Below are positions 1 to 9,872 of a DNA stretch of 64,000 nt, piece by piece. The notes under the pieces were generated by a model, which was not told the DNA's origin, ran no database searches, and was given only the letters and a program-made list of their open reading frames with translations. Position numbers and translations under genes: made by a program. Every line of letters begins with the position of its first letter. Position 1 is the stretch's first letter. This DNA comes from Rhynchopus euleeides (Eukaryota; Euglenozoa; Diplonemea; Diplonemida; Diplonemidae), in the NCBI GenBank assembly GCA_963210315.1, contig OY723258.1, positions 496,001 to 560,000 on the forward strand, given 5' to 3'.

Positions 1-703
1 CACGACACTGGACCCCAGGCACATGCCTGCAGGGCATCTCCCCCACCCTACTAAGACCGAGACGATGTGGCGTCTGACCTTGGCGAGGGGGGGTTTCCAT
101 CCCAGCACATTCACACCACGGCACTGCCGAGACAGCCCGGCAGTGCAGCCACGACACTGCCTCTCCGCAGCTGGGCTCCCTCATCCCGTGCAGGGCTTCA
201 ACCCGGCTTGGGTGGAAAGTGGTAAGTTTGCGCGAATCATCCGTTGCGGGGTTCAAGAAAGGTGGGGTGGTGGTGGGGGTAGGGGGGAGGCCTGCCAGAA
301 GACAAGAGACGCCCTGTCGATGTTCTGTATACTATCTCAGCATGTGTTGTTCTGTGCTGTTCACTTCACAACAGCTCTGTAGCACGGGCTGGTATCGCAG
401 TGTCGATCGCATGAGAATCGCCAATCAGTAGAGGGAAACGTTAACTCCCGCATGGAAACAGAAGGAGGCGGGGTCGGTTGGCAATTGACACCCTTGAGGG
501 ATCCTGGCCCACTTGTCTCGTGGGCCTCAGAGTATCGCCACATGCGTGTTGGAGCGTGGGCGCTGTGTGAAGGGAAGGACGTTGGCGCATCTGGCCCACA
601 GGCCGGAATGCGTCGGAAAAGAGGGGGAAGGCCGCGCAGTGTACTTCACAGTCAACACGGAACGGCTGGTTTGCTGCGGGTGTGCAGCCACCCACGATGG
701 TCA
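1..703. other. Intergenic, no gene recognised
   Basis: I see no convincing coding frame, RNA gene or repeat family here beyond short G runs near 265-290. The last part (about 440-703) is the 3' flank of the minus-strand discoidin-like gene and may hold its 3' UTR. Confidence 0.5.
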
Positions 704-1261
704 TCACGGGTGGAACTTGAGCTCGACGGTTGCTGTCGCCGGGGTGATCTGCTGTGTCACCTGCAGCGCACACGCCTCGAACTTCGCAGGCGACTGCACA
801 GCAAAGTACTTCTCGAGTTTGCCATCGGGGCGTGCCAGGGAGCGCCACATCGCAGCCGTGTACCCACTCTGCTGGCTCACAGGCAGCCACGCTGCGATGG
901 ACGGCGGCAGCACAATACCTGGACCAGGCGGCAGATTCCAAGGCCCTGACGCGGCGAAGAAGCACTTCATCTGCCATGCTGCCGGTGCGGCACCCACGTA
1001 AGATGGCAGCACAAGGGTATAGCCGGACACTGTCCGTGCGGCGCTGAAGCGGTACATCAGCCACGCTGTGCTGTCATTCGGGTGCGCAAACCAGTGCGTC
1101 TCAACATTGTTGTCGAACGCCTTGTTCGCAGCGTACTCAGGGCCTGGCCCAAACGTCGATGAGGCGTAGGGCCCTGCCGCCCAGCTACGCGGGTCGGCAG
1201 GGAGGGGCGCCACTGCACCCACACACCCCAGCCCAGCCAGCACAAGCACCGCACGCATCAT
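704..1261 (-). CDS. Small secreted protein with one F5/8-type (discoidin-like) domain
   Basis: The frame encodes 185 residues from a double ATG (MMRAV) to TGA. Residues 1-17 form a signal peptide: a short basic start, then a Leu/Val/Gly-rich core ending in GAVA. The remainder looks like a single galactose-binding-like (F5/8 C, discoidin) beta-sandwich: SSTFGPGPEYAANKAFDNN followed by VETHWFAHP near the N-terminus, a hydrophobic YTLVLP strand in the middle, and a closing strand (ATVELKFHP) just before the stop. The usual domain is about 140-150 residues, so this protein is essentially the domain alone. Known relatives bind carbohydrate or lipid outside the cell; the ligand cannot be read from sequence. 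Upstream in-frame extension to 1459 is low-complexity and probably UTR. Assignment rests on motif pattern only. Confidence 0.65.
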   Translation of the reverse strand: MMRAVLVLAGLGCVGAVAPLPADPRSWAAGPYASSTFGPGPEYAANKAFDNNVETHWFAHPNDSTAWLMYRFSAARTVSGYTLVLPSYVGAAPAAWQMKCFFAASGPWNLPPGPGIVLPPSIAAWLPVSQQSGYTAAMWRSLARPDGKLEKYFAVQSPAKFEACALQVTQQITPATATVELKFHP

Positions 1262-1582
1262 GGGTCTCAACAGGACAGTGATCTGCTGGCGGTGTGGTGT
1301 GGTGTGGCAACACAAGACAACACAACACGGCAGGTGCGGCATGCAGGCCAGACAAACAGAAGCTGCTCTCCTCCGTGCTGGGCAATGCCGTGCCGTGCCA
1401 AGGCACGCAACAGACCTCTGCACCGCCTTCTGCCCGACGTGACACAAACACGCTTGCACCGCACGCAGGGGCTAGCAGCCGCACGGCACCGCGACACACC
1501 CACACACTCTCTGATAAATGATCACCACCGGATCGACAGACCGCAACAAAACCACCCCCACCCCCCAAACCACACAGCAACA

Positions 1583-2524
1583 TCACTTCGGACGTTTCCG
1601 CTTCTTCGCTCCTTGCTCTGTGGGCTCCCCACCCTCCGGGGCCCGCTTTGCACCGCTGGCCTTCCCATTCACAGCCTCCTCGGCCGCCGCACCTGCTGCC
1701 GCAGCTGGCGGCTTCTCCGGGACACCCTTCTTCCCCTGCGCAGCCCCCGCACCTCCACCCGCGGCCGCCTTTGCTGCAGACGCCTTGCGCTTCTTCGCCT
1801 TCTGTTTCGCCTCCCTCCGAGCAAGCGCAGTGGGCGACCTGCCCTGCGACCGCGCCTTCTCCTCTTGGCTCCGCGGCGCCTCCATATCCGCCCCACCACT
1901 GGCAGCAGGCCCTTCCGCAGCCACGTCGACAACAGGGGCTGCCTTCTCACGCCGCTGCTTGCTGCTGCTCGGCTGAGCCGACTGCAGGCACGCCGTGGCA
2001 GGAGCGCCCGGCAGCAAGCCCTCCGGCTGTGCGTAGAGCGGGAAGCGTGGGTCAGGCGGTGCTGCCTGGCCCTTTTCTGTCGCGTTGCGCGACCCGCGGA
2101 TGAGGCACGATATGAAGGCGGGCTTGCGGCAGGTGTAGGCGGTGTGGCCGTCGTCGCCGCAGAGGGTGCAGTGGATCAGCCCATCCGTCTTCCAATCCCG
2201 CTTCCCTTTGAAGGAAACTGCTTCGCAGACGAGGTGTTCTGTCGACCCGCACCCGCAGAGGGGCGTCGTGTTGCCGGAGAGGTCGGCCTTCGTGGCGCAC
2301 TCCGGCGCAAACACATCAGCCACGCAGTTGCCGTCCTTCATATGCCTGCCCAGGCAGTTCCAGCACTGCTGCGCCTTGCTGCTCTTCCGGCACCTCGCGT
2401 GCCCCACCCCGCCGCACGTCATGCAGATGCGGTTGGGGCACTCGCGGCGGAGGTGGCTCCCTGCGCACAGCAGGCATGTCACGTCCTTGGCATTGCCCCC
2501 GTCGAAATAGCGGCTGGCCCGCAT
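1583..2524 (-). CDS. Zinc-knuckle protein, AIR1/2- or ZCCHC7-like
   Basis: The frame gives 313 residues. Five CCHC-type zinc knuckles lie in residues 17-132: C17-C20-H24-C29, C34-C37-H42-C45, C54-C57-H61-C67, C90-C92-H97-C100 and C119-C122-H127-C132. Spacing is partly irregular, which is typical of AIR-type proteins. These bind the poly(A) polymerase and RNA in the nuclear TRAMP complex, which marks RNA for exosome decay. The C-terminal half (about 190-313) is Ala/Lys/Gly-rich and low complexity, ending in a basic cluster KKRKRPK that could be a nuclear localisation signal. The ATG at 2524 was chosen because the knuckles begin just after it and the open frame upstream is Pro/His/Ser-rich noncoding-like sequence with pyrimidine tracts. 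A generic CCHC RNA-binding protein, or a transposon gag-like protein, is the alternative; no reverse transcriptase lies nearby. Confidence 0.65.
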   Translation of the reverse strand: MRASRYFDGGNAKDVTCLLCAGSHLRRECPNRICMTCGGVGHARCRKSSKAQQCWNCLGRHMKDGNCVADVFAPECATKADLSGNTTPLCGCGSTEHLVCEAVSFKGKRDWKTDGLIHCTLCGDDGHTAYTCRKPAFISCLIRGSRNATEKGQAAPPDPRFPLYAQPEGLLPGAPATACLQSAQPSSSKQRREKAAPVVDVAAEGPAASGGADMEAPRSQEEKARSQGRSPTALARREAKQKAKKRKASAAKAAAGGGAGAAQGKKGVPEKPPAAAAGAAAEEAVNGKASGAKRAPEGGEPTEQGAKKRKRPK

Positions 2525-3054
2525 TGCCGCCCCGGCTGCTCCCCCCTTTTCGCCTCGGTTTTGTGTACAGCGGGATGGAGTGGGGTGGGGCGGGAGGGCC
2601 GGGGGGGGGAGGGAGGGTGCACACAGCCTCAGCCCCGAGACTCCCTGTGGTGTCGGGGTGTGGGTGTGGGGTGCGGTGGAGGAGGAGGAGGAGGTGCTGA
2701 GGAGAAAACAAGAGGGCGGTGCGGATTGTGCCCCCTCCCCCCCCCCCCCTCTGGCAGGTGACTGTGTGTGACTGCGGTGTATCCAGGCTTTGGGTGGGCA
2801 GCACATTTGCGGATATCGCACACCACTTCCCCCATGGCAGAGCGTGCTGCAAACAACTGGCACCTGGGTAGTCTGGGGAGACGGGGTGTGCGGGGTGGGG
2901 AGGGTGGGGACTGGGGGGGGTGCCGCGGATGTATACCAGGGTGTCCGGTGCTGCGTCCCCTCACCGATCCGTTTACTCAGCTTTTTTTGTTTTCCCAGCT
3001 GTAGGGGGGGGGGGGGGAAGGGGGGAGAGAGGGGCGGGGGGGGGGGGGGGGGGG
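2525..3054. other. Intergenic leader region and G tracts
   Basis: This is the 5' flank of the zinc-knuckle gene. On the minus strand it is rich in pyrimidine and CA/CT tracts (for example the GGAGGAGGAGGAGG run at 2680-2694 on the plus strand), with several CAG triplets that could act as splice acceptors. From 3001 to 3054 it is nearly pure G and abuts the TA target of element A1. Confidence 0.5.
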
Positions 3055-3845
3055 TAGGGGGGGTCAAATGGGGGTGACAAACACGATTTTTCAAAAAACC
3101 GGCGCAGAGGCCCCAAAGCCCCCGTAAACCCTCCAAACCCCCCCAGATCGGTCCGGAAACCCATCGAACCCCACTTTTCCACCATTCCGGGCACCTCAGG
3201 TGCCCGAATTGGGGTACCTAAATTTTGTGCCACCGTTTGGTACCGTACAGTGCCACTGTGTGGGAGGTTGGAAAAGAAAATGCCCCAACACACCACATCT
3301 GAGGGTTGCAATGCATGTTGCTTGCCAACCACGTCATCCGGTGGGTGTCAGGCGCTATGTAGGTGGCATTAGCCAGGTCTTCGATGTGTTCTGGCTTGTA
3401 TATATACCTCCCTGCCTGCGGCACAGGCACTGCCTTTGTCCCCCACACCAGCCACAGAGAGCGTATTGTACTCGGTCCACGGTTGCTGATTCATTGTGAT
3501 GCGTTGTATCCTCGAGTGAACGTCACACACTAGTGGCACCACCACCCGCCATCCGAGAGCTGTATTGACTTTGCGCGCTTCCGTTGTATTCACCTCGCCA
3601 CGCATATTGCACCGTTCAGTACCAGTGCTCTTGGGCCAGGCAAAGTAGACCGCAGCAACTACCAATTCTGGCACAATGGGTACCACGACAGCGCACTTCA
3701 TGTGTTCCCGGAATGTACAGCTCGTGTTGCAACAGTCGTTGTCAACACATCCCGGTTGTGGAGCACTGCTGCACAGGAATCACACGACCATCTGGACTGT
3801 TCCGTACCTACAGGCAGCCTCCCGGTGCATGGTGGCAGGGAGGTA

Positions 3846-4190
3846 CCGTATACGTAAATATTTTGGAACGTAAATATTATGGAACGTAAATATTATGGAA
3901 CGTAAATATTTTGGAACGCTGGTGGGTTGGCGTTCCAGATTTTTTTCGTTCCATAATATTTACAGGGCTTTCTGCGACTCGGGGACTTGGACCAGGTGAT
4001 CGGACGGCATGCAGAGTCCCTGACGGGACCTACTCGTGCACTTTTCGCGCGATTCCTGACGCAAGCCGTCCTCACCACCGAGTCCCCAACTGGCCCTGTA
4101 AATATTTTGGAACGTAAATATTATGGAACGGACCGGCCAAAAATGGGCCCGTTCCATAATATTTACGTTCCATAATATTTACGTATACGG
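3846..4190. mobile_element. Short TA-target element N, copy N1, nested in A1
   Basis: 345 bp with inverted ends CCGTATACGTAAATA, flanked by TA (3844-3845 and 4191-4192). The ends are built from repeated subterminal units of the type GTAAATATTATGGAACG. The insertion is proven by the uninterrupted site in A2, where only GGTACATATACAAG is found (TA at 50305-50306). It has no coding capacity. Two more copies, 26455-26780 and 27251-27579, lie inside palindromic element P2 in the opposite internal orientation. Confidence 0.92.
3963..4098. mobile_element. 136-bp micro-element inside N1
   Basis: A further inverted-repeat unit with ends CAGGGC...GCCCTG, flanked by TA on both sides (3961-3962, 4099-4100). 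Its subterminal parts also pair (both ends carry GGGACTCGG-like sequence when read inward). The same unit is in all three N copies, so it entered the N ancestor before N multiplied, or is a fixed part of N. Confidence 0.6.
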
Positions 4191-4552
4191 TATATATACA
4201 AGCCAGAACACATCGAAGACCTGGCTAATGCCACCTACATAGCGCCTGACACCCACCGGATGACGTGGTTGGCAAGCAACATGCATTGCAACCCTCAGAT
4301 GTGGTGTGTTGGGGCATTTTCTTTTCCAACCTCCCACACAGTGGCACTGTACGGTACCAAACGGTGGCACAAAATTTAGGTACCCCAATTCGGGCACCTG
4401 AGGTGCCCGGAATGGTGGAAAAGTGGGGTTCGATGGGTTTCCGGACCGATCTGGGGGGGTTTGGAGGGTTTACGGGGGCTTTGGGGCCTCTGCGCCGGTT
4501 TTTTGAAAAATCGTGTTTGTCCACGTAAAAGGGTGGCATTTGACCCCCCCTA

Positions 4553-5039
4553 GGGGGGGGGGGGGGGCTCCCCTTTTTTTGCTACTACTCCCGGCGGCAC
4601 AGTTGGAAGGCCCCGTCGGTGGGGGGCGGGGGCAGGGGCAGGCAGGGGGGTGGGGGTGGGGGGGGGCGATGGGCATGGCTTGCCATACGTATTGCTTAGA
4701 TTAAAAAGAACAGCAGGAGAGAAAGATAAGGGGGTGGGGGTGGGGAGTGGGGGGTTGGATATTGTATCACCTGTTTTTTTTTGTGAGATCGCTTGGGGCG
4801 GCAAGACCACGTTGCGCCGTGTTAAGCGCTTCTCCTCATTAATATATCAAAGGCAATGCCCTGGCGTGCAAGACAACCCAGGGAAGTGACAGAAAACATC
4901 ATCGCCTTTAAATCGTTTACACTGTAGAAGAGGTAGAACGGCATCTAGACCTCGCAGTGATTTTTCTTCGGTGTCGACAACCGCGGGAGAATCACTGTGA
5001 GCTAGGCTAGATGCCGGTTATTTTAATGTCTGCTGAATA
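4553..5039. other. Intergenic, G-rich
   Basis: G runs (4553-4566 and 4620-4670) and AT-richer sequence follow element A1. I see no gene. Confidence 0.5.
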
Positions 5040-5639
5040 TCAAACCAACAGTGCCGCACACAAACGGGTTATGCAGGGCTCGCTCTGCACCGCAGACGTC
5101 CACGTGACAACCCGCTGGATGTCAATGGCACCCACATCACGGCTAGCCCTGTCCCGGCGCAGCTCAGCCTCCAGGTTGGTCACCTTCCTCACCATGAGGA
5201 GGATCACTTCCTTCAGCCTCTGCGAGTCCATGTCATCCAGGAACTCCAGGTTTCCCCATCCCTCAGTATTGTGGCCGGCACCATCAGGGTGCACAGTCAC
5301 TGGTGGGAGGAGCCCCGCCTCCGGGCGGGGCTCGCTCTTGGACCCCTCATGGATCCAAGAGCAGACGGGGCACACACGCCTCCCGTCCTCCCTGGCCACC
5401 TGGAACGCCCGCAGCGTTCCTTCCGGGAGGAGCTGTTCCATACAGCTGGTGTACTCCCCGAGGCCACACACCGCACAGTTCCCTGCAACCGGCCCCTCAT
5501 GGGCGGTGGTGCATTCGGGGAACGGGCACCCTTCCTTAGGTGCCACCGGCTCGTACCCGTTCACCAATTGGAGGGGCATCAGGTTGTCTACATCGATGTC
5601 GCGCACCCTGAAGCGCTCGGCAGTCCTTGGGGCGGCCAT
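5040..5639 (-). CDS. Small Cys-rich protein with coiled coil, function unknown
   Basis: The frame encodes 199 residues starting MAAPRTAERF. It has paired cysteines typical of zinc binding: C38 and C43, C55-x2-C58 with C66, and C90-x2-C93, with His47 and His97 as possible extra ligands. Residues about 138-168 are charged and heptad-like (SQRLKEVILLMVRKVTNLEA), suggesting a short coiled coil. I recognise no family. Base composition and codon use resemble the other minus-strand genes, and the frame is far longer than its neighbours. The last 20-30 residues look less protein-like and could be read-through of an intron or UTR. The start is the first ATG after a purine-poor leader (ACACACACACTCGCACTC on the coding strand). 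Confidence 0.5.
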   Translation of the reverse strand: MAAPRTAERFRVRDIDVDNLMPLQLVNGYEPVAPKEGCPFPECTTAHEGPVAGNCAVCGLGEYTSCMEQLLPEGTLRAFQVAREDGRRVCPVCSWIHEGSKSEPRPEAGLLPPVTVHPDGAGHNTEGWGNLEFLDDMDSQRLKEVILLMVRKVTNLEAELRRDRASRDVGAIDIQRVVTWTSAVQSEPCITRLCAALLV

Positions 5640-7998
5640 CGTGTGAGTGCGAGTGTGTGTGTTTTGGGGGGAAAATGTGTTGCACAAGCGGATCTTTTTG
5701 TTTGTGCGCACCTGTACGTGTATGGGTGTCCATACGTGCGCTGCCAACAGTCTTTTTTACCGTGACCTGAGCAGGTTATAGCAAAGTTGCCGAACAGAAG
5801 CTAAAAACAAGGTTTGGGATCGGGGGGGGAGGGGGGAGTGTTATTAAAGCAGATCGGATCCGAGGCTGGGGGGGGAGGGGGTACCCTGCAAGCATCACTT
5901 CGAGCGATGCGATGTGCCTCGTCCCGGAATGGGTCCTGTCTGAATTTGGCATTTTTTTTGGCGGCGGGTGGCATCTTTTTCTGAACTGCTGCAACCATAC
6001 TAAATATTACAAAGGCATCCCTCCGCCACGGCAGCGGGCAGATCTCCCACCCCCATTCTGCGCGCGGATTCGGGGATGAAAAGGAAAAGGGGTGTGATAG
6101 AAACCCAAGATTATTAGAGCTGTTGCTTGATCTTGAGGCCCCCGCGTCTTTTCAATCTGTACTTTGATACTGCATGGGCGGCCAGGAGCTGGCAAGTCCG
6201 AAGACCCGCTCAGATGTGACGCGCTCCATGCGTCTTCAGTTGCCTTTTTGCTATTTTTTTTTGCCCACTTGTTTTTTTACGGCATCGCGGCCACCAACCT
6301 GACGCGTGAGTCGAGCAGGGCGGTGATACGTCGATATGCTTTTTAGATCGACACACTCTGACTGAGGCTCAGTGTGAGAGAAATGCGCCGATGCCAGTCA
6401 GCCACATCACTTCGATGCCCGCCCATTTGCAGGTGGGAAGGGGGCGGGGGTAGCGGGGGGTAGCGGGGGGGACGGGGGAAGGGACGAACACACAGATCCA
6501 GCCCAAAAAAAGGCACATATTTTGGCTTCGTGCAAAGCAAAAAAATGCTTGAAAAAAAATCGTATGATTTTTGAACTTTCACCCGCGCTGATCTTTTCGC
6601 ATTCGACTGAATGACCCCCTCCCCCTCCCCCAACCCTAATTTCCATACCCTGGCCCAGGCTGGTTAACAAATAAAGATCTGAACAGAAAAAAAACGCTGG
6701 AAAATAATAAACAAGCACACACACCCCCCCCCAATCCCAACCCCAATCGAGGGAGGGGAACGTCAATATCAGGGGGGGGGGGGGGCGGGAGATATGCATC
6801 CACTTCTGTTAGTCATACGGGACATCAGGAGGGGAAATGTGAGGAAGATGACTGGGATTGAGACCCGGACTTCCCGCCATCTCCCCTCCCTCTGGAATGG
6901 GGCCTGGCCAACCGAGTAAGAGAACAGTTGGTGTTGGGGTGGGTGGGTGGGTAGGGAATGGCAGGGGCAACGTATAGTCACGGGGTGGGGGTAGCTTTTT
7001 CGGCGTTCTCGACGCGTGGCAGGCAATAACGGCAGCAATTTCGCATATTTTTTCAGCTCCACTGCTGAGAGAGACCGCGGTTTGACCGGAGATTCTGGGT
7101 ATCATCACTGAATTCACGACATCACGCCGCCGCACAGCCACGCGCGTTTCACGACAGCTGAAGCCACCCCCAAACGGGACGTCTCGGTGTGCCTCCTCCC
7201 GACTCCAGACCACTCCCACCCTCAGGCCGCCTTTTCTCGTTTTCCTGGGATATTTGCTTCCCCTGAGCTTCGAGGCGTTGCAGAACCCCTCGGCTGCCCG
7301 AGCAACACAAGAGATCCCAAGGAGAGCCTGCCGATTGGATTCTTTCCCCGGAATTTTCAGAGAACGGCAGGGCTTTCTCGAAAAGCCCCTCGGGGGAACC
7401 ACTGGCGGGAGGGAGGAGGCGGTGCGGGTATCTTCGTTACGGGGATATTCACACTTAAAGCAAACGAGAAGGCGTGGTGCCTGGAGAAAGAGAAATACCC
7501 AAAAAAGGGTGAGTTTCAGACAACACCACACACCCACACCCACCGAGCCGTATTCAAATAGGGCCAGATAGCAAATGGAAGGAGAAGGAGGAGATGGTGG
7601 TCTTGGCTCGCGTCGCTCGCTGAGCCAAATTCGAACCGTGTGCCTGCACAAAGCGCAGAGCTTCTGCTGGCGGACAAATCGTGAACACGCAAAAAGAAAA
7701 AAACATCCGCAAACAACCCGCCATTTTTTAAAAAAAAATCTTGGCCATTCTTTTACAGCTCACAGAGAGCAGAAACCCACACCGCCAGCAAACCTCAAGG
7801 AGACCCCTCCTAGATATATCGGCTGGCTTGAAGTTCTCTTTCCAAAGAGGAGAGAAAGACGAAGACGGAGACAGAACGTGACGGAAAGAACCGTCGTTGT
7901 AGTTGGGTGTGGGTGTTGGTGGGGGGAGGGGGGACGGAGGGATACGGGAGGGCACTTCTTTTCACTGCGAGGTTCACATGCACACAGTGTAGTCAGGC
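5640..7998. other. Intergenic, no gene recognised
   Basis: About 2.3 kb of mixed composition with many G or C runs (5822-5840, 6430-6470, 6770-6790) and T runs. Long overlapping open frames occur on both strands but are Pro/Arg/Ser-rich and show no motif. I see no RNA gene. Confidence 0.45.
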
Positions 7999-8542
7999 CT
8001 GCCCAAACAGGTAGTGCATGGTTTGGGCTGAATTAATTTCGAAAAAATGGGAAGGTAGTGCCGGCACGACCTGCCGGCACTACCTGGATTATTTTTCAAG
8101 TGGGGGATGAGGATGGGTCCTCTGGAACCACCCCCTTCTTCCTGCTTTTTTCAGCCCAAACCTGGGGTTTTCCAGCCAAAACCCGGATATTGTCCCCGCT
8201 CAGTGCCAGATGTTCGCTACCGTGGCCTCCGGCGGCTGGGGGGCTCCGCCCCCCAGACCCCCCTGTGCCGTATGCCTGCCTCGTAGATAGTCCTTTGGGT
8301 TCACAGCGAATGGAATTCAGACCACCCTCGTAGGCTCAGCAAGACGGCAGCTCACACAGAACAGTTACACCGCAAGGGACAACTCCGGCGGCTGGGGGGC
8401 TCCAGGTCTACCGGTAGCTGTGGATGCTAGTCGGCAAGTTCATGGTCCACCCCCATGGGTGGCGCAAACGGCCCCCTCCAGCACTCGGGGGGTTCTTCAT
8501 TTTTTCGAAAAATTTTGGCTGGCACTACCTTGGTTTGGGCAG
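7999..8542. mobile_element. Putative small inverted-repeat element E1
   Basis: The ends are inverted: CTGCCCAAACAGGTAGTGC on the left and GCACTACC...GTTTGGGCAG on the right. The next 20-30 bp inward (TTTCGAAAAAATG-like) pair as well. Near the left end lies a tight palindrome (8054-8085, GGTAGTGCCGGC and its complement). Internal sequence from 8100 to 8270 resembles the interior of element E2. I could not find a clean target duplication, so the exact ends are uncertain. Confidence 0.55.
8213..8264 (+). repeat. Dispersed GC hairpin repeat, copy 1
   Basis: Begins GTTCGCTACCGTGGCCTCC, then GGCGGCTGGGG, then the hairpin GGGGGGCTCCGCCCCCC and AGACCCCCC. Near-identical copies are at 9111, 10091, 15894 (reverse) and 53335 (truncated). 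Confidence 0.85.
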
Positions 8543-8730
8543 ATTATTTTTTTCTGGAGATTCCATTGACCTCACTGCATGCACAGAAATAGTAATAATA
8601 AATAGGGGGGGGGGGTCTGAGGAGGGGCGATACGGGTGACAAAACGGAAGGGGGTATTGCAACTCGTCACTATCAAATCAAAGAAGGGAAGAGTGGGCAC
8701 TGGGGGGGGGGGGGCAGTGTAGGCAGGCCC

Positions 8731-8786
8731 TGTATTAAACTGTATTAAACACGTTTGTATTAAACTGTATTAAACTGTATTAAACT
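8731..8786 (+). repeat. Decamer repeat TGTATTAAAC, cluster 1
   Basis: Five units of TGTATTAAAC, with a short ACGTT interruption after the second. A second cluster in the same orientation begins at 9675, so the pair brackets the BED-finger fragment in direct orientation. Confidence 0.9.
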
Positions 8787-9110
8787 CGGCGCTTTTTGAG
8801 TTTAGTACAAGGTACGTTTGTCACTGCAGGTACGGCACCACACAGACCCCCACACAGGAGGATTATCCATCACAGGGCCTAATCTAAGGGGGGTCGGGGG
8901 GGGGGGGGTCAAAGACCCCCCCCCGCAGTTTGGGCCCCCTGGGGGGTCACTTTTAGCGGGGGCGGGGGGAGATTTCCCTGGGGACCAGTAGGAATGGGGT
9001 CTCCTGGCTGGGGAGCATGTTCAGCCCCGGTGCAGAGCCGCCTTGAGTCTAAGAGCTGTCTGTCAAGTTCGTGCAGCAAGTCGTTGACACGTGCAAGGAA
9101 CAGATGCTCA

Positions 9111-9160
9111 CTACCGTGGCCTCCGGCGGCTGGGGGGCTCCGCCCCCCAGACCCCCCCTG
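9111..9160 (+). repeat. Dispersed GC hairpin repeat, copy 2
   Basis: CTACCGTGGCCTCCGGCGG followed by the GGGGGGCTCCGCCCCCC hairpin and CAGACCCCCC. It lies just 5' of the BED-finger frame. Confidence 0.85.
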
Positions 9161-9262
9161 TAGCGTGTGCCTGTCTCGCAAGTCCTTGAGCGTATGCGAG
9201 TGGCCATCTCCGCGTAGTCTCGGGCGCGCGAAGCGCGCCCGAGAAATTTGCACCTGGGAAAA

Positions 9263-9682
9263 ATGTCGGGGGGACGTCCTGCCTGCTGGAGCCACGGTGA
9301 GTTCACCGAGGCGACGAAGTGCAAGCACTGTGGCTTGCGCGCCTCGGGGAAGTCCGCATCGCGGCTCAAGAGCCACCTGCGGGGCTGCGAGAAGGCCCCC
9401 GAGGCCGTGAAGCAGAAGGCCACGGACGCCCCCACCACCACCCCGAAGAGGAAGGCCCCGGGGACTGACGGCCCAGGACCGGCGAAGCGGATGGCGCTCG
9501 GTGTTCCCCTGCCCTCAGCCAGCGAGAGGGCAATGATCGACATCGCCTGGTGTCGGTTCATCTTCAGCCGTGTTGTAGAGAACCCCTACTTCCAGGCCGG
9601 GCCCCCTCTCCAAAGAAGCGACACCCCCTCTGCCCCCATGACCTGCACACAAGGGTACTATAGTGTACAAAACCTGTATTAA
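9263..9682 (+). pseudogene. Truncated hAT-type transposase, BED zinc-finger end only
   Basis: From ATG (MSGGRPACW) the frame reads a BED-like finger: C-x2-C in TKCKHCG, then SRLKSHLRGCEK supplying H and C. A basic Pro/Thr-rich linker follows (KRKAPG), then the conserved start of the hAT core, ERAMIDIAWCRFIFSRVVENPYF, which matches the region where other hAT proteins have an F/GxPF-type motif. After about 9595 the similarity stops and the frame runs into the decamer repeat cluster, so the catalytic domain is missing. A palindrome of the GCGCGC-GAAG-CGCGC type lies just upstream (9226-9241). The frame is not related closely enough to the transposase at 42050 to be a simple copy of it. Probably a dead or captured end of a different hAT family. 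Confidence 0.65.
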
Positions 9683-9735
9683 ACTGTCTTAAACTGTATT
9701 AAACCTGTATTAAACTGTATTAAACTGTATTAAAC
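9675..9735 (+). repeat. Decamer repeat TGTATTAAAC, cluster 2
   Basis: Six units of the decamer, one with a C change (TGTCTTAAAC) and one with an extra C between units. Confidence 0.9.
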
Positions 9736-9872
9736 AGGATGCAGATTTTGGGGACCTGTATTATACCTACACTGGGGGGGGGGGGGGTTTCTGCAACACC
9801 CTAACACCACCCAGACTTGGATGTGCGTTGGGGTGTCGCAGGTTTGAATAAATAAAAAAAGAGAGAACACGC

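Larger units (their letters stand above)
3057..4550. mobile_element. Foldback DNA element A, copy 1 (with nested element)
   Basis: The element is bounded by TA dinucleotides (3055-3056 and 4551-4552) and inverted termini GGGGGGGTCAAATG / CATTTGACCCCCCC. Arms of about 360 bp (3075-3420 and 4185-4530) are near-perfect inverted repeats of each other, so the single strand would fold into a long hairpin. The central core is not inverted and has no convincing protein frame. A second copy sits at 49517-50664 and differs at only scattered positions. This copy is interrupted by element N1. Termini beginning with a G run and a 2-bp TA duplication suggest a non-autonomous element moved by a Tc1/mariner-superfamily transposase, but no transposase for it is in the window. 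Confidence 0.9.

Noticed and set aside
1292..2761. Plus-strand 489-codon frame opposite the zinc-knuckle gene
   Set aside because: Antisense shadow; the minus-strand frame carries regular CCHC motifs.
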